Shown piece after piece: positions 7,921-16,202 of a DNA stretch of 57,697 nt. The notes under the pieces were generated by a model that saw nothing but the letters and a program-made list of their open reading frames with translations, was not told where the DNA came from and made no database searches. Within the stretch, counting starts at the first letter, position 1, and the number at the start of each line of letters is the position of its first letter. The DNA is from Methanoregulaceae archaeon (GTDB lineage Archaea > Halobacteriota > Methanomicrobia > Methanomicrobiales > Methanospirillaceae), in NCBI GenBank assembly GCA_021371995.1, contig JAJFVA010000019.1:1-57697 (forward strand), given 5' to 3'. The position numbers and the translations under genes are program-made.

Positions 7921-10443
7921 ATGATCCTCGACCAGGAGAAGATCACACGGATTAAAAAATTACTGAAAGCCAGACCAAAAGGCCTTACCATCTCCGATAT
8001 TTCCCATAACCTGAAAATAAACCGTAATTCGGTGGCAAAGTACCTGGAGATCCTTCTTATCACCGGCCAGGTTGAGATGCGGATGTACGGGAACGCGAAA
8101 GTATACTATCTCTCCCACAGGGTTCCCATCTCATCGATGCTGAAATTTGCAAACGAACTCATCCTGGTGCTGGACAATGATTTCAAGGTGGTCGAGATAA
8201 ATGAAAATTTTCTCTCTTATTTCAAGACGAAAAAAGAGGATATTGTTGGGAGCCCCATCGGTTCAAGCCTGGTAAACAGCATCGGAAATATAAAAATCGA
8301 GGATCTCGCACGCGATGCATTTGATTCCGGGGAGATAACGACCGAAACGGCATTTTTCCGGGACGGCCATCTGAATTATCTCAGTATCAAGGCGGTCCCG
8401 AGCGTGTTTGATGATGCGACCAAGGGATCGACACTTATATTTGAAGATATCACCGAGAAAAAACAGTTTGAAGACCGTCTCAAGATCAGTGAAGCAAAGT
8501 TCCGGGCTATTGTCGAAGACCAGATGGAACTGGTAGGCCGTTTCGATAAGGATCTCAAAATACTGTTTGCAAACCATGCAGCGATACAGTATTACGGGAT
8601 AACGGACAGGGAAGTGGAAGGAAAAAGTTTTCTTGAATTTGTCCATCCCGATGACAAGGAACGAGTAATACAATGTATCCGGGGTCTTTCAATGGAAAAG
8701 CCTGTTGATACAGTGGAAAATCGTGCATGGTCTCCGGATGGCCCCTGCAGATGGCTGCAGTGGACAAATCGTGCCATCTTCAATAACGAAGGGGAAATCG
8801 TTGAATATCAGGGTGTCGGAAGGGATATTACCGACAGGAAAAATGCAGAGGAGGCATTGATCATCAAAGACCTTGCCATGGGCGCTTCTGTCAATGGAAT
8901 CGCTATTGCTGATCTTAATAGTATCGTCACCTATGCAAATGAGGCCTATGTACGAATGTTCGGTTACGAAAACGACGCTGACATAATAGGCATGCCCATT
9001 CAGGCATTTGCCCATGAGGATTCGGTGCAGTCGGGAATTATCAGCGAAGTCATCGATACTCTCATGACAACAGGAAGCTGGTCAGGAGAGATAACCCCGC
9101 GAAGGAAGGATGGGTCCCTGTTTTGCGCGTACCTTACCACTTCTCTTGTGAAAGATCCGTCCGGAAAACCCTTCTGCATGATGGCATCCTTTGCCGATAT
9201 AACCGATATCAAGAACGCACGGGAAGAGATCCAGCTCAAGAACACGGCGATTGCGACATCGATCAATGCAATCGCAATCTTTGATGCAGCCCACCGCCTC
9301 ATTTATGCAAATGATTCTTTCATTGATGAATTCGGTTATACCCTTAGTGAAATACGGGGAAAGCATCCAAAGGATATCATCGGCCGCTTTGAGACGGTCA
9401 GTCCTCCTTTCGATGAGATTGAATCGGCTCTCGCAAGGGTGGGAAAATGGAAAGGAGAGATCGCCTTTAGGAAAAAGGATGGATCCATGCAATACATGGA
9501 GGCTTCATTCCGGACAACGTTAAACGGAGCAGGGGGACTTCTTTATATGCTATCGTCTTTTGTCGATATCACCGACCATAAGGAGGCGGAAACCGCCCTC
9601 AGGAGTTCCCTTCAGAAACTCGAGGAGACGATCGAGTTCATGCCGGACCCGACATTCATTATCGACAGGAATCACAGGGTTATTGCATGGAACCGTGCCA
9701 TTGAGACCTTGACGGGAGTAAAAAGGGAGGAGGTCCTTGGTAAGGAGGATATCCAGGATGCGTTCTCAATTTATAAAGGAGTACGGCCGGTCCTTGTCAA
9801 CCTTCTGGATCTGCCTCCTCATGAGCTGGCGAGGAACTATCCTTCTGTCAGGAGGTTTGGGGACAGTATCTATGTTGAGGCATTTATCCCTGGGATGAAC
9901 AGCGGGAAGGGAGCTTTTCTCTGGGGGAAAGCATCAGCGCTTATTGATCACGAAGGGCATCCTATTGGAGCAATTGAGTCAATTCGCGATATCTCGGCAT
10001 GGAAGCGTGCCAGGGAATTCCAGAGAAGAGCAGATGCAGAAGAAACGGCAGAAAAAATCTCTCTTATTGTTGATGAAAACAAAATTAAGGAATTATCAAG
10101 GATGAGACAGGAGCTCGAATCTGTTCTTGACATGATAGGAGAAGCAGTCCTCCTTACCGACAAATCCGGAAAAATTATCTGGGCAAACGAACGTTTTATA
10201 GAACTTGTTGACGGGGAAAGAGAGATCGTGCTCGGGGCACAGATTTCGATGTTTTTCCCTGGAGATGAGCAGCAGATCCTTAGTGACTATGCAACAGCGC
10301 CGGGAGGAGGAAAGACATTTCTGGTCAACCTTATACCCCTTACCAGCAACAGGGTTGTGCCAATTGAGGCAAGAACTGCGGGATTTCCTGAGGGAGACGA
10401 ACGGGTGATTATCATGCAGCAGCGTTCACCCTGTGTTCAGTAA
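7921..10443 (+). CDS. HTH / multi-PAS sensor protein without kinase domain
   Basis: Cytosolic protein of 840 residues. Residues 5-65 form a winged helix-turn-helix (TISDISHNLKINRNSVAKYLEIL, then a wing ending KVYYLSHR). About six PAS domains follow, roughly at 72-182, 192-312, 318-438, 442-560, 568-690 and 735-835, several ending in the typical DITD/RDIT motif. A short coiled coil precedes the last. No membrane segment, histidine kinase, ATPase or cyclase domain is present, so signals probably act directly on the DNA-binding head or through protein contacts. This layout is common in Methanomicrobiales. Its divergent placement next to the kinase/receiver pair suggests, but does not prove, shared function. 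Confidence 0.85.
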   Translation: MILDQEKITRIKKLLKARPKGLTISDISHNLKINRNSVAKYLEILLITGQVEMRMYGNAKVYYLSHRVPISSMLKFANELILVLDNDFKVVEINENFLSYFKTKKEDIVGSPIGSSLVNSIGNIKIEDLARDAFDSGEITTETAFFRDGHLNYLSIKAVPSVFDDATKGSTLIFEDITEKKQFEDRLKISEAKFRAIVEDQMELVGRFDKDLKILFANHAAIQYYGITDREVEGKSFLEFVHPDDKERVIQCIRGLSMEKPVDTVENRAWSPDGPCRWLQWTNRAIFNNEGEIVEYQGVGRDITDRKNAEEALIIKDLAMGASVNGIAIADLNSIVTYANEAYVRMFGYENDADIIGMPIQAFAHEDSVQSGIISEVIDTLMTTGSWSGEITPRRKDGSLFCAYLTTSLVKDPSGKPFCMMASFADITDIKNAREEIQLKNTAIATSINAIAIFDAAHRLIYANDSFIDEFGYTLSEIRGKHPKDIIGRFETVSPPFDEIESALARVGKWKGEIAFRKKDGSMQYMEASFRTTLNGAGGLLYMLSSFVDITDHKEAETALRSSLQKLEETIEFMPDPTFIIDRNHRVIAWNRAIETLTGVKREEVLGKEDIQDAFSIYKGVRPVLVNLLDLPPHELARNYPSVRRFGDSIYVEAFIPGMNSGKGAFLWGKASALIDHEGHPIGAIESIRDISAWKRAREFQRRADAEETAEKISLIVDENKIKELSRMRQELESVLDMIGEAVLLTDKSGKIIWANERFIELVDGEREIVLGAQISMFFPGDEQQILSDYATAPGGGKTFLVNLIPLTSNRVVPIEARTAGFPEGDERVIIMQQRSPCVQ

Positions 10444-10765
10444 GCAATTCGTGGCCGAATGCTTCATCCCCTGATGTAATCCAACAATGCTCCTACCCGG
10501 TCCCTTCACAAATGATATGCTGGTCCCGGGATTTTCAGGTCTTGCATGAGAAATCTGTCCCGATATTCTCTTTTAAATAATTAAGCCGCCCCCCCGTAAA
10601 GGGTCCGGTAATTCCCTGAATTCAGCCCTGCCTTGCACCATCGATTTTCCTGCAGCACTGGTCACCTGTTATTTAGAAAAAATAAGCGCCAGGCCCGTGC
10701 TTTTATCGGAAGATATTTTCCGGATTGAATGGGAAACATCTCCCTTCCAATCGTAAGATGGGATT
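10444..10765. other. Intergenic region between convergent genes
   Basis: About 320 bp between the HTH-PAS gene and tsr3, which converge here. An AT-rich TTTAAATAATTAA lies at 10572-10584, followed by a C-run at 10586-10592. I see no open frame with a ribosome binding site and no RNA gene. Confidence 0.4.
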
Positions 10766-11257
10766 CTACAGATACAGGCGCTGTATCTCAAGTATCCCGG
10801 TGCTGTCACAGGCGCGGGCATACAGGTTGAGTGGCTCTTCATTCAGCTCGAGAAAACGAGGGCCCCAGTTCTGGCTCTCAAGAACAACAGCAGCCTGTTC
10901 CGGTTCGCCAAGAATAAAAAGAGCCGCTCCGAATGCCTCAACAGAAGTAAGCCGCCAGGGCCTCCCAAAATTCACCGGGTTCGCTGCCACAAGGAAGGGA
11001 AGGGCGCGCCTTTTCCTCCATGAACTGACAGCCCCTGTATCGAGTACCTCCCATGAGCAGTCGAGGGCTGTGATGGACCGGACAGGTCGGTCAGCAGGCG
11101 AGAGTGCCTGGCAAGCAGTGGGATCAAGGAGGAGGGTGTTCCTTGGAATATGTGAAATTTTAGAGAGCACCTTCACCAGTCCTGAACGTTCCAGCCGTTT
11201 CACGGTGCATTTCTTCGGGTCGCAGCTGTTGTCCCGGTAGGCATAGAGAGGGATCAT
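10766..11257 (-). CDS. tsr3: rRNA aminocarboxypropyltransferase Tsr3
   Basis: SAM-dependent enzyme that transfers the 3-amino-3-carboxypropyl group to a hypermodified uridine/pseudouridine of small-subunit rRNA. The protein has 163 residues and shows the family's marks in order: RDNSCDPKKCTVKRL near the start, LLLDPTACQALSPAD, ALDCSWE, then RALPFLVAANPVNFGRPWRLTSVEAFGAALFILG, and FLELNEEPLNLYA near the end. The start at 11257 has a GGAGAG ribosome binding site about 8 bases upstream. It is divergent from the fusion gene at 11279 with only 21 bp between the starts, so both must use overlapping control sequences. The family (DUF367) is unambiguous. Confidence 0.92.
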   Translation of the reverse strand: MIPLYAYRDNSCDPKKCTVKRLERSGLVKVLSKISHIPRNTLLLDPTACQALSPADRPVRSITALDCSWEVLDTGAVSSWRKRRALPFLVAANPVNFGRPWRLTSVEAFGAALFILGEPEQAAVVLESQNWGPRFLELNEEPLNLYARACDSTGILEIQRLYL

Positions 11258-11278
11258 CTATCATCTCTCCGTCACCAC

Positions 11279-12151
11279 ATGGTATCAATGTACGTGCTGG
11301 TATCGCCATGTGTCCTTCACCCTGGTCTCCGCGCGAAGGGAATTACCAGCGAGAAGGACAGGGAGTGGTTCGCCCGTGCCATGGAAAGGTGTCACCGGTA
11401 TGGCATCGAAGTTGAGGCACTCCCCTGTCCTGAGACACTCTATCTTGGCAATGACCGTGAGCCAGGGATGTTCCTTGACCGTTTGAATACGCAGGAATTT
11501 TCAGATCTGCTTGACTCGCTGGAACATGAGGTCAGGGAGATCATTTCGAAACGGGGCCCCCCGCTCTGTATCGTGGGGGTCAATTCTTCTCCAACGTGCG
11601 GGGTGGATGCCACATGGTATGGCCCCCCGGGATCTCCCGGTGCAAAAAGGAAGGGGAGAGGAGCATTTCTTTCCAGGTTTTCCGATCTGCCGGCTATTGA
11701 TGTGTCAGTGTTTTCCCGGTACCGGTTGTATCTGGCAGCCCCTCTTTTCTCTGCGGCAGAGCGAAATTATAACCAGTATCTCGCCGTGTTCCTCAGGAAT
11801 AATTTATTCGACGTGTACCTCCCTCAGGATACCGGTGATGATTCTCATACAAGAGACCGGAACTCACATCAGATTATTTTTGAGCAGCATCGTGCGGCCC
11901 TTGAAGCGACCGATGTCATGGTGGCGGTTATCGATGGGGCAGACGCGGATTCAGGAACAGCATGGGAGATGGGGTATGCTTTTGCGAAAGGTATCCCTGT
12001 CATCTCAATCAGGACCGATTTCCGTATGGCAGGTCACCATGAACATGTCAACCTGATGCTCGAGCAGTCATCTGCCATAGTTCATTCGGAAGGGGAATTG
12101 TTGTCGCTCCTTCTCTTTCCCGGGGGATTTTGGCCGGCACATAAATGCTGA
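11279..12151 (+). CDS. TudS-like (DUF523) / nucleoside deoxyribosyltransferase-like fusion
   Basis: Two-domain protein of 290 residues. Residues 1-142 resemble DUF523, the family of the iron-sulfur thiouracil desulfidase TudS. Three cysteines sit where that family places its cluster ligands: C11 (SPCVLHPGLRAKG), C50 (LPCPETLYLG) and C107 (NSSPTCGV). Residues 148-290 are a nucleoside 2-deoxyribosyltransferase-like fold: RLYLAAPLFSAAERNYN at 149-165, then DADSGTAWEMGYAFAKGIPV with E230 as the likely catalytic glutamate. Inference: a salvage or detoxifying enzyme for thiolated or otherwise modified nucleobases and nucleosides. The start could also be the ATG at 11288. No ribosome binding site is visible and the leader must be very short. 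The individual domain assignments are from motifs only. Confidence 0.7.
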   Translation: MVSMYVLVSPCVLHPGLRAKGITSEKDREWFARAMERCHRYGIEVEALPCPETLYLGNDREPGMFLDRLNTQEFSDLLDSLEHEVREIISKRGPPLCIVGVNSSPTCGVDATWYGPPGSPGAKRKGRGAFLSRFSDLPAIDVSVFSRYRLYLAAPLFSAAERNYNQYLAVFLRNNLFDVYLPQDTGDDSHTRDRNSHQIIFEQHRAALEATDVMVAVIDGADADSGTAWEMGYAFAKGIPVISIRTDFRMAGHHEHVNLMLEQSSAIVHSEGELLSLLLFPGGFWPAHKC

Positions 12152-12179
12152 TATTGCTGGCAGTCAGATAGGTTAGGAG

Positions 12180-13142
12180 ATGTCCAACCTAACTGTTGCA
12201 GTGATAGGCCCGGAGGGATATGCCGCAGAGCTTGGAAAGAAGGGGACCAGCTCTGACATCACATTCTATAACCTGAAAAAGGGCGAAAATACCATCACGT
12301 TTCTTGAACCAACCCGGTATCCGGAACGACTCGCCGCTCTCTTTTTCTCGGTCAGCCTTGCGTCCAGGGCAATTCTTGTCGTTGACGAGGTAACCGCCTC
12401 GTTTGGAGAGTGTGTGATTATGCTGGACTGTGCAGGCATCCGGGACGGAATCCTGGTGCTCCGGAATTATATTACCCCTGAACAGATTGCGCCGCTGATT
12501 CGGGGAACCGTCGTTGAACAGTATCGCTCAGTCCCGGATGACCGGATGAAGATCAGGGAACAGCTGATTGCTGAGGTTGAAGCAATGAGGGAGCCGGAAA
12601 ATATCACGAAGCATGGCGCTGTTCCGGTAGATCATTTCTTCAATGTCAAAGGTATCGGGGTTGTGGTTCTCGGAGAGGTTGTGGGAGGACGAATTGTCCG
12701 CCACGAGAATCTTCGTATCCATCCGACAAAAAAGACAGCACTCGTAAGGTCAATCCAGAAGCATGATGATGATGCGGAATACGCGATCCCTGGTGACAGG
12801 GTCGGTCTTGCCCTCAAAGGGATCGAGGCAGAGGATCTCGACAGGGGGTATGTCCTCTCTGCAAGCCCTGAAATGACTTCATCCACCATGATCAATGGCA
12901 GGGCATCGCTGGTCAGATACTGGCCATCACCCCTGAAGGAGGGAATGGTGCTCCATGCAGGGCTCTGGATGCAGTTCATTCCGGCAAGGCTGGCATTTGT
13001 GGATAATTCCGGAGACTGGAGAAAGCCGGTCGTCACACTACGGACAGAGACAGAGCTCGTCTATCAGCCCGGTGCCCGCATCCTCCTGCACTACTTAGAC
13101 GGGGGAAAGCTCCGCGTGGCAGGGACGATGATCCTTGAATAG
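12180..13142 (+). CDS. Archaeal SelB-like factor with degenerate GTPase domain (aSelBL)
   Basis: Protein of 320 residues shaped like a translational GTPase (G domain plus EF-Tu-like beta barrels), but the GTP-binding signatures are gone. Instead of GHVDHGKT it has VIGPEGYAAELGKKGTSSD (residues 8-26), the DxPGH position reads FLEPTRYPE, and no NKxD is seen. The barrel part HFFNVKGIGVVVLGEVVGG (about 147-165) matches domain 2 of SelB/EF-Tu. This is the pattern of the described archaeal SelB-like family, whose cellular role is unsettled. It is not expected to be a selenocysteine factor. A GGAG directly precedes the ATG. It lies 28 bp after the fusion gene and is probably co-transcribed. Confidence 0.75.
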   Translation: MSNLTVAVIGPEGYAAELGKKGTSSDITFYNLKKGENTITFLEPTRYPERLAALFFSVSLASRAILVVDEVTASFGECVIMLDCAGIRDGILVLRNYITPEQIAPLIRGTVVEQYRSVPDDRMKIREQLIAEVEAMREPENITKHGAVPVDHFFNVKGIGVVVLGEVVGGRIVRHENLRIHPTKKTALVRSIQKHDDDAEYAIPGDRVGLALKGIEAEDLDRGYVLSASPEMTSSTMINGRASLVRYWPSPLKEGMVLHAGLWMQFIPARLAFVDNSGDWRKPVVTLRTETELVYQPGARILLHYLDGGKLRVAGTMILE

Positions 13143-13169
13143 TTGCGATAATCATGGCAGCCCTTTTCA

Positions 13170-13215
13170 CACAATTCTATAAACCGGGAATGCTCACCAC
13201 TATAACTGATATGGT
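13170..13215 (+). promoter_or_regulatory. Promoter of lemA-DUF2207 operon
   Basis: A TATA-like TTCTATAAACC lies at about 13173-13183, about 35 bp upstream of the lemA ATG. That places the transcript start roughly at 13208 and leaves a very short leader. Sequence inference. Confidence 0.5.
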
Positions 13216-13788
13216 ATGGCGTTAGGAAGTCTCATTCCCTGGATAATTGGAGGGCTGATCCTTTTAATCCTGGTCGGTTTTGTCCTCTACTTTATCGGGG
13301 TTTACAACAGGTTTTTCAGCCTGAAAAACTCATCAGAAGCCACGCTTGGGCAGATCCGGGTAGCGATGAAGAAGCGGCTGGACATGATCGACCAGCTGCT
13401 CGGTTCGGTAAAAAGTTATGCAAAATTCGAGCGCGAGACGTTCGAAAAGGTTACTGCGATGCGGACAAGCGTCGGAACTGCCGGGCCCGGGGACTTGAAT
13501 GAAATCGAACGCGAATCGAGATCACTCCTCGGGAGGCTCTTTGCGGTTGCTGAGAATTACCCTGATCTCAAAACCAATACCACGGTCATGAACCTGATGG
13601 ACGCGGTCAGGGGCGTGGAAGAGGAGATCGCACGACAGCGGTATACGTATAACAACATCTCCCAGCAGTTCAACACCCTCGTTGATGTGATCCCCTCAAA
13701 TATCGTGGCACGGCTGCTCGGCCTCAAGAAACTCACCTACCTCGAGTTTGAAGAAGCGATTGCGACACCGCCAAAGATAGAATTCTAA
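13216..13788 (+). CDS. lemA: LemA family membrane protein
   Basis: Protein of 190 residues with one N-terminal membrane segment (about residues 8-31, IIGGLILLILVGFVLYFIGV), followed by the four-helix LemA domain. Family marks are YNRFFSLKNSSEATLGQIRVAMKKRLDMIDQL, the FERETFEKVTAMR helix, FAVAENYPDLKTN, and the terminal QQFNTLVDVIPSNIVARLLG. The biochemical role of LemA is not known. The protein faces outward in related organisms. It is followed 17 bp later by a DUF2207 protein, a pairing found widely in bacteria and archaea, so the two probably act together at the membrane. Confidence 0.9.
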   Translation: MALGSLIPWIIGGLILLILVGFVLYFIGVYNRFFSLKNSSEATLGQIRVAMKKRLDMIDQLLGSVKSYAKFERETFEKVTAMRTSVGTAGPGDLNEIERESRSLLGRLFAVAENYPDLKTNTTVMNLMDAVRGVEEEIARQRYTYNNISQQFNTLVDVIPSNIVARLLGLKKLTYLEFEEAIATPPKIEF

Positions 13789-13805
13789 AAAAAAGAGACG
13801 ATCCC

Positions 13806-15623
13806 GTGGACGAGAAACGACAGATTGCAATCCTTATTGCAGTTGCCTTCGGTATTGCAATTGGTGCCTGTATCCTCGCACTGGCAGTCCCTGCCCTGTT
13901 TGAAGGCGACCTGGTCATTGCAGACTACCAGGCCGAACTCCGGCAAGACGGCATATTCACAGAGACCTATCTCTACGAGGTAAAAGTCCCTGGCCGGTAT
14001 CGCATGCTCTTCCGTTACTGGGATGATCCGCTCGCGCTCGAACCACTCAACCGCCCCTCCATCGAACTGAAAGACATGCAGGTGTCTCCCGGTACCACCG
14101 GTTATATCAAGGAGTATGATGGAACAGTGAGTATTTACGGCGGGGATTACCCGTCACCCCCGCCTCTTATAGAAGAACTTGCCGAACGGAACGAAGTGGG
14201 GATGTTTAACCCGTCATATTTCCCTGCCGGGATTTACCGGGTGACATATACGTACCTTCTTCACCCGCCTCTTGAGTATGATGACGCGGCAGCCCATCTC
14301 AATCTCCGGCTGGTTGATGACCGGCATATCCCGTTCCGTGAACTTGCTATCATGGTCCCAGCGGAGATGGTGGAAAAGGTGTACCCCCATCCTCCGTATC
14401 TTTCCGTGAAGGAAGGAGGAGATCGGGTGGTTATCACCGGGAGCATTCCTGCCGATGAGGTGATGGGAATCGAGATGCTCCTCTCAAAGGATGCTCTTGA
14501 GTCCATCCCCGGGTTCCCGGTCTCTACCCCGGACGTGGAAGGAAAAACAGCAGATGCAAACCCGTGGTACGATATCCTGCCATTCTACGGTGCAAATGTG
14601 TTGTATTACCTTGGGTTCGCGGCAGCGCTGGCTACCCCGCTCCTCCTTTTATTGACTTACTTCAGGTATGGGAGAGAGCAGGAGTTCACCGTCCCGGAAT
14701 ATCTGAGCACTATACCGAATCCAACGATAAAGCCATGGGCCGTGAATCTCCTCTTCAAGGGTGATGCCATGGTCTTTGACGAAGATGGCTATTATGCCAC
14801 ACTCCTTGACCTCCACCGTAAGAAGGTGATAACAATCACTGAGGAACAGGAGGGTGGAAACGTCCGGATCCGTTTGAACAGGTTCGAGTCCCCGGACCCT
14901 TATGAACAGAGGGTACTCTCATTCCTTGGTGAAATTGCATCGGATGGCATCCTAAACTCGGCTGAACTTGAGATACTGGCAACAAAAGCGAAGGCCGACC
15001 GGTCATCAGAGCAGAAGATGTTACAGTACCAACAGCAGCTTGCCATGGTATCGAGAAAATCCGATCCGGCATTGATCGCGAAGTATATCGTTGATGGCCG
15101 GGAGCATATATTCCCCCTTCTCTTTGCAGGGATTGCATTCTGTGCCATCTCATTTTTCATGATCATCATCGCAGGAACTCTTTCATCCATGCTCGTGCCT
15201 GCAGTGCTCCTTTTTGGATCAGTAATCGTGCAGTCCGGAATAGCGCTGGCATTCCCCTCAACACTATTCGGGCACTGGAAGGGGGACGCCTATAAAGAGA
15301 AGCTCGAATGGGATGCGTTTGCCAAATTTCTTTCGGATCTTGCATTGATACGGAAGTACTCCCCGGCAGATATCTCGATGTGGGGTGAATGGCTGGTGTA
15401 TGGGACGGCGCTCGGAGTGGGGGACAAGGTCGAAAAAGCAATGGCTGAGCTGAATATCAGCATTCCCGAAACGATGGTACCTGTTACCGGTGTGAGGACC
15501 GCCTTTGTGTCGGTTCTCTTCTTCGCACCCCCATCCCGGGGAGGCGGTGGCTCGGGTGGTTTTGGCGGAGGTGGCTTTGGTGGCGGAGGTGGCTTTGGCG
15601 GCGGAGGTGTCGGGGGAAGGTGA
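13806..15623 (+). CDS. DUF2207 membrane protein with Gly-rich tail
   Basis: Protein of 605 residues and unknown biochemical role, partner of LemA. It starts at a GTG (13806). Segments: N-terminal signal/anchor about 7-32, an extracytoplasmic beta-rich DUF2207 domain about 35-245, a membrane segment about 258-285, a cytosolic part (about 290-410) resembling a winged-helix-like region (DGYYATLLDLHRKKVITIT), then two more membrane segments about 433-480. The last 40 residues are almost all glycine with serine and phenylalanine, the low-complexity tail usual for this family. Operon with lemA, 17 bp gap. Confidence 0.87.
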   Translation: MDEKRQIAILIAVAFGIAIGACILALAVPALFEGDLVIADYQAELRQDGIFTETYLYEVKVPGRYRMLFRYWDDPLALEPLNRPSIELKDMQVSPGTTGYIKEYDGTVSIYGGDYPSPPPLIEELAERNEVGMFNPSYFPAGIYRVTYTYLLHPPLEYDDAAAHLNLRLVDDRHIPFRELAIMVPAEMVEKVYPHPPYLSVKEGGDRVVITGSIPADEVMGIEMLLSKDALESIPGFPVSTPDVEGKTADANPWYDILPFYGANVLYYLGFAAALATPLLLLLTYFRYGREQEFTVPEYLSTIPNPTIKPWAVNLLFKGDAMVFDEDGYYATLLDLHRKKVITITEEQEGGNVRIRLNRFESPDPYEQRVLSFLGEIASDGILNSAELEILATKAKADRSSEQKMLQYQQQLAMVSRKSDPALIAKYIVDGREHIFPLLFAGIAFCAISFFMIIIAGTLSSMLVPAVLLFGSVIVQSGIALAFPSTLFGHWKGDAYKEKLEWDAFAKFLSDLALIRKYSPADISMWGEWLVYGTALGVGDKVEKAMAELNISIPETMVPVTGVRTAFVSVLFFAPPSRGGGGSGGFGGGGFGGGGGFGGGGVGGR

Positions 15624-15743
15624 GGCGCCCCGCCCCCTCACGCTCCTGCCAGGTGTTTTGTGCCAATCAATTTGTATCATGCATGCCGGAATGACGTTTT
15701 TTATCCTGCAGAGGAACGCTCTATAGGTAAGAGAGGATCAACA

Positions 15744-16193
15744 ATGCAGTATTCAGAGGGACGGTTTGGCAGGGTATTCCAGGTACGGGTGGACCATGGC
15801 GAGGATCTCCTGGAATCTCTTGAAAAATTTGTCAGGGAAAAAGGGATTCGGTGCGGTTTTGCCCAGTTCATTGGTGCCCTGAAGGGGGGAAGGATTGTGA
15901 CCGGGCCACATGAACTGGTCCTTCCTCCCGATCCATCATTCGAATCATACGAAGGTGGCTGGGAGGTGTTCGGCTTTGCCTCGATTACCCCCGGGAAGGA
16001 TGGCCCCCATCTTCATTACCATGCATCCATCGGGAGGAAACGGGAGGTGCTGACCGGATGCCTGCGTCAGCGGGCAACAGCCTATATCATCGTGGAGGTC
16101 CTGATTGTCGAAATATCAGACAGTACGGTAACCCGGAAAAAGGATCCGGTGGCAGGGGTGGAACTTCCTTTCTTTGGAAATCAATCCGGGTGA
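15744..16193 (+). CDS. PPC-domain (DUF296) protein
   Basis: Single PPC/DUF296 domain of 149 residues, a small cytosolic fold that forms trimers; archaeal and bacterial stand-alone members are suspected DNA-binding or metal-binding proteins. Visible marks: FGRVFQVRVDHGEDLLESLEKF near the start, GFAQFIGALKGG about 43-54, and the metal-ligand run PHLHYHASIG about 99-108. The ATG at 15744 has GAGAGGAT upstream at proper spacing. The frame stays open to a GTG at 15660, which I rejected because the extra residues do not belong to the domain. The ygiQ-like gene begins 9 bp after its stop, suggesting co-transcription. Confidence 0.85.
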   Translation: MQYSEGRFGRVFQVRVDHGEDLLESLEKFVREKGIRCGFAQFIGALKGGRIVTGPHELVLPPDPSFESYEGGWEVFGFASITPGKDGPHLHYHASIGRKREVLTGCLRQRATAYIIVEVLIVEISDSTVTRKKDPVAGVELPFFGNQSG

Positions 16194-16202
16194 CGCCGGC
16201 AG

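Noticed and set aside
15500-15623. Tandem GGTGGCTTTGGCGG-like repeats
   Set aside because: They encode the glycine-rich tail typical of DUF2207 proteins, not an independent DNA repeat or a CRISPR-like array.
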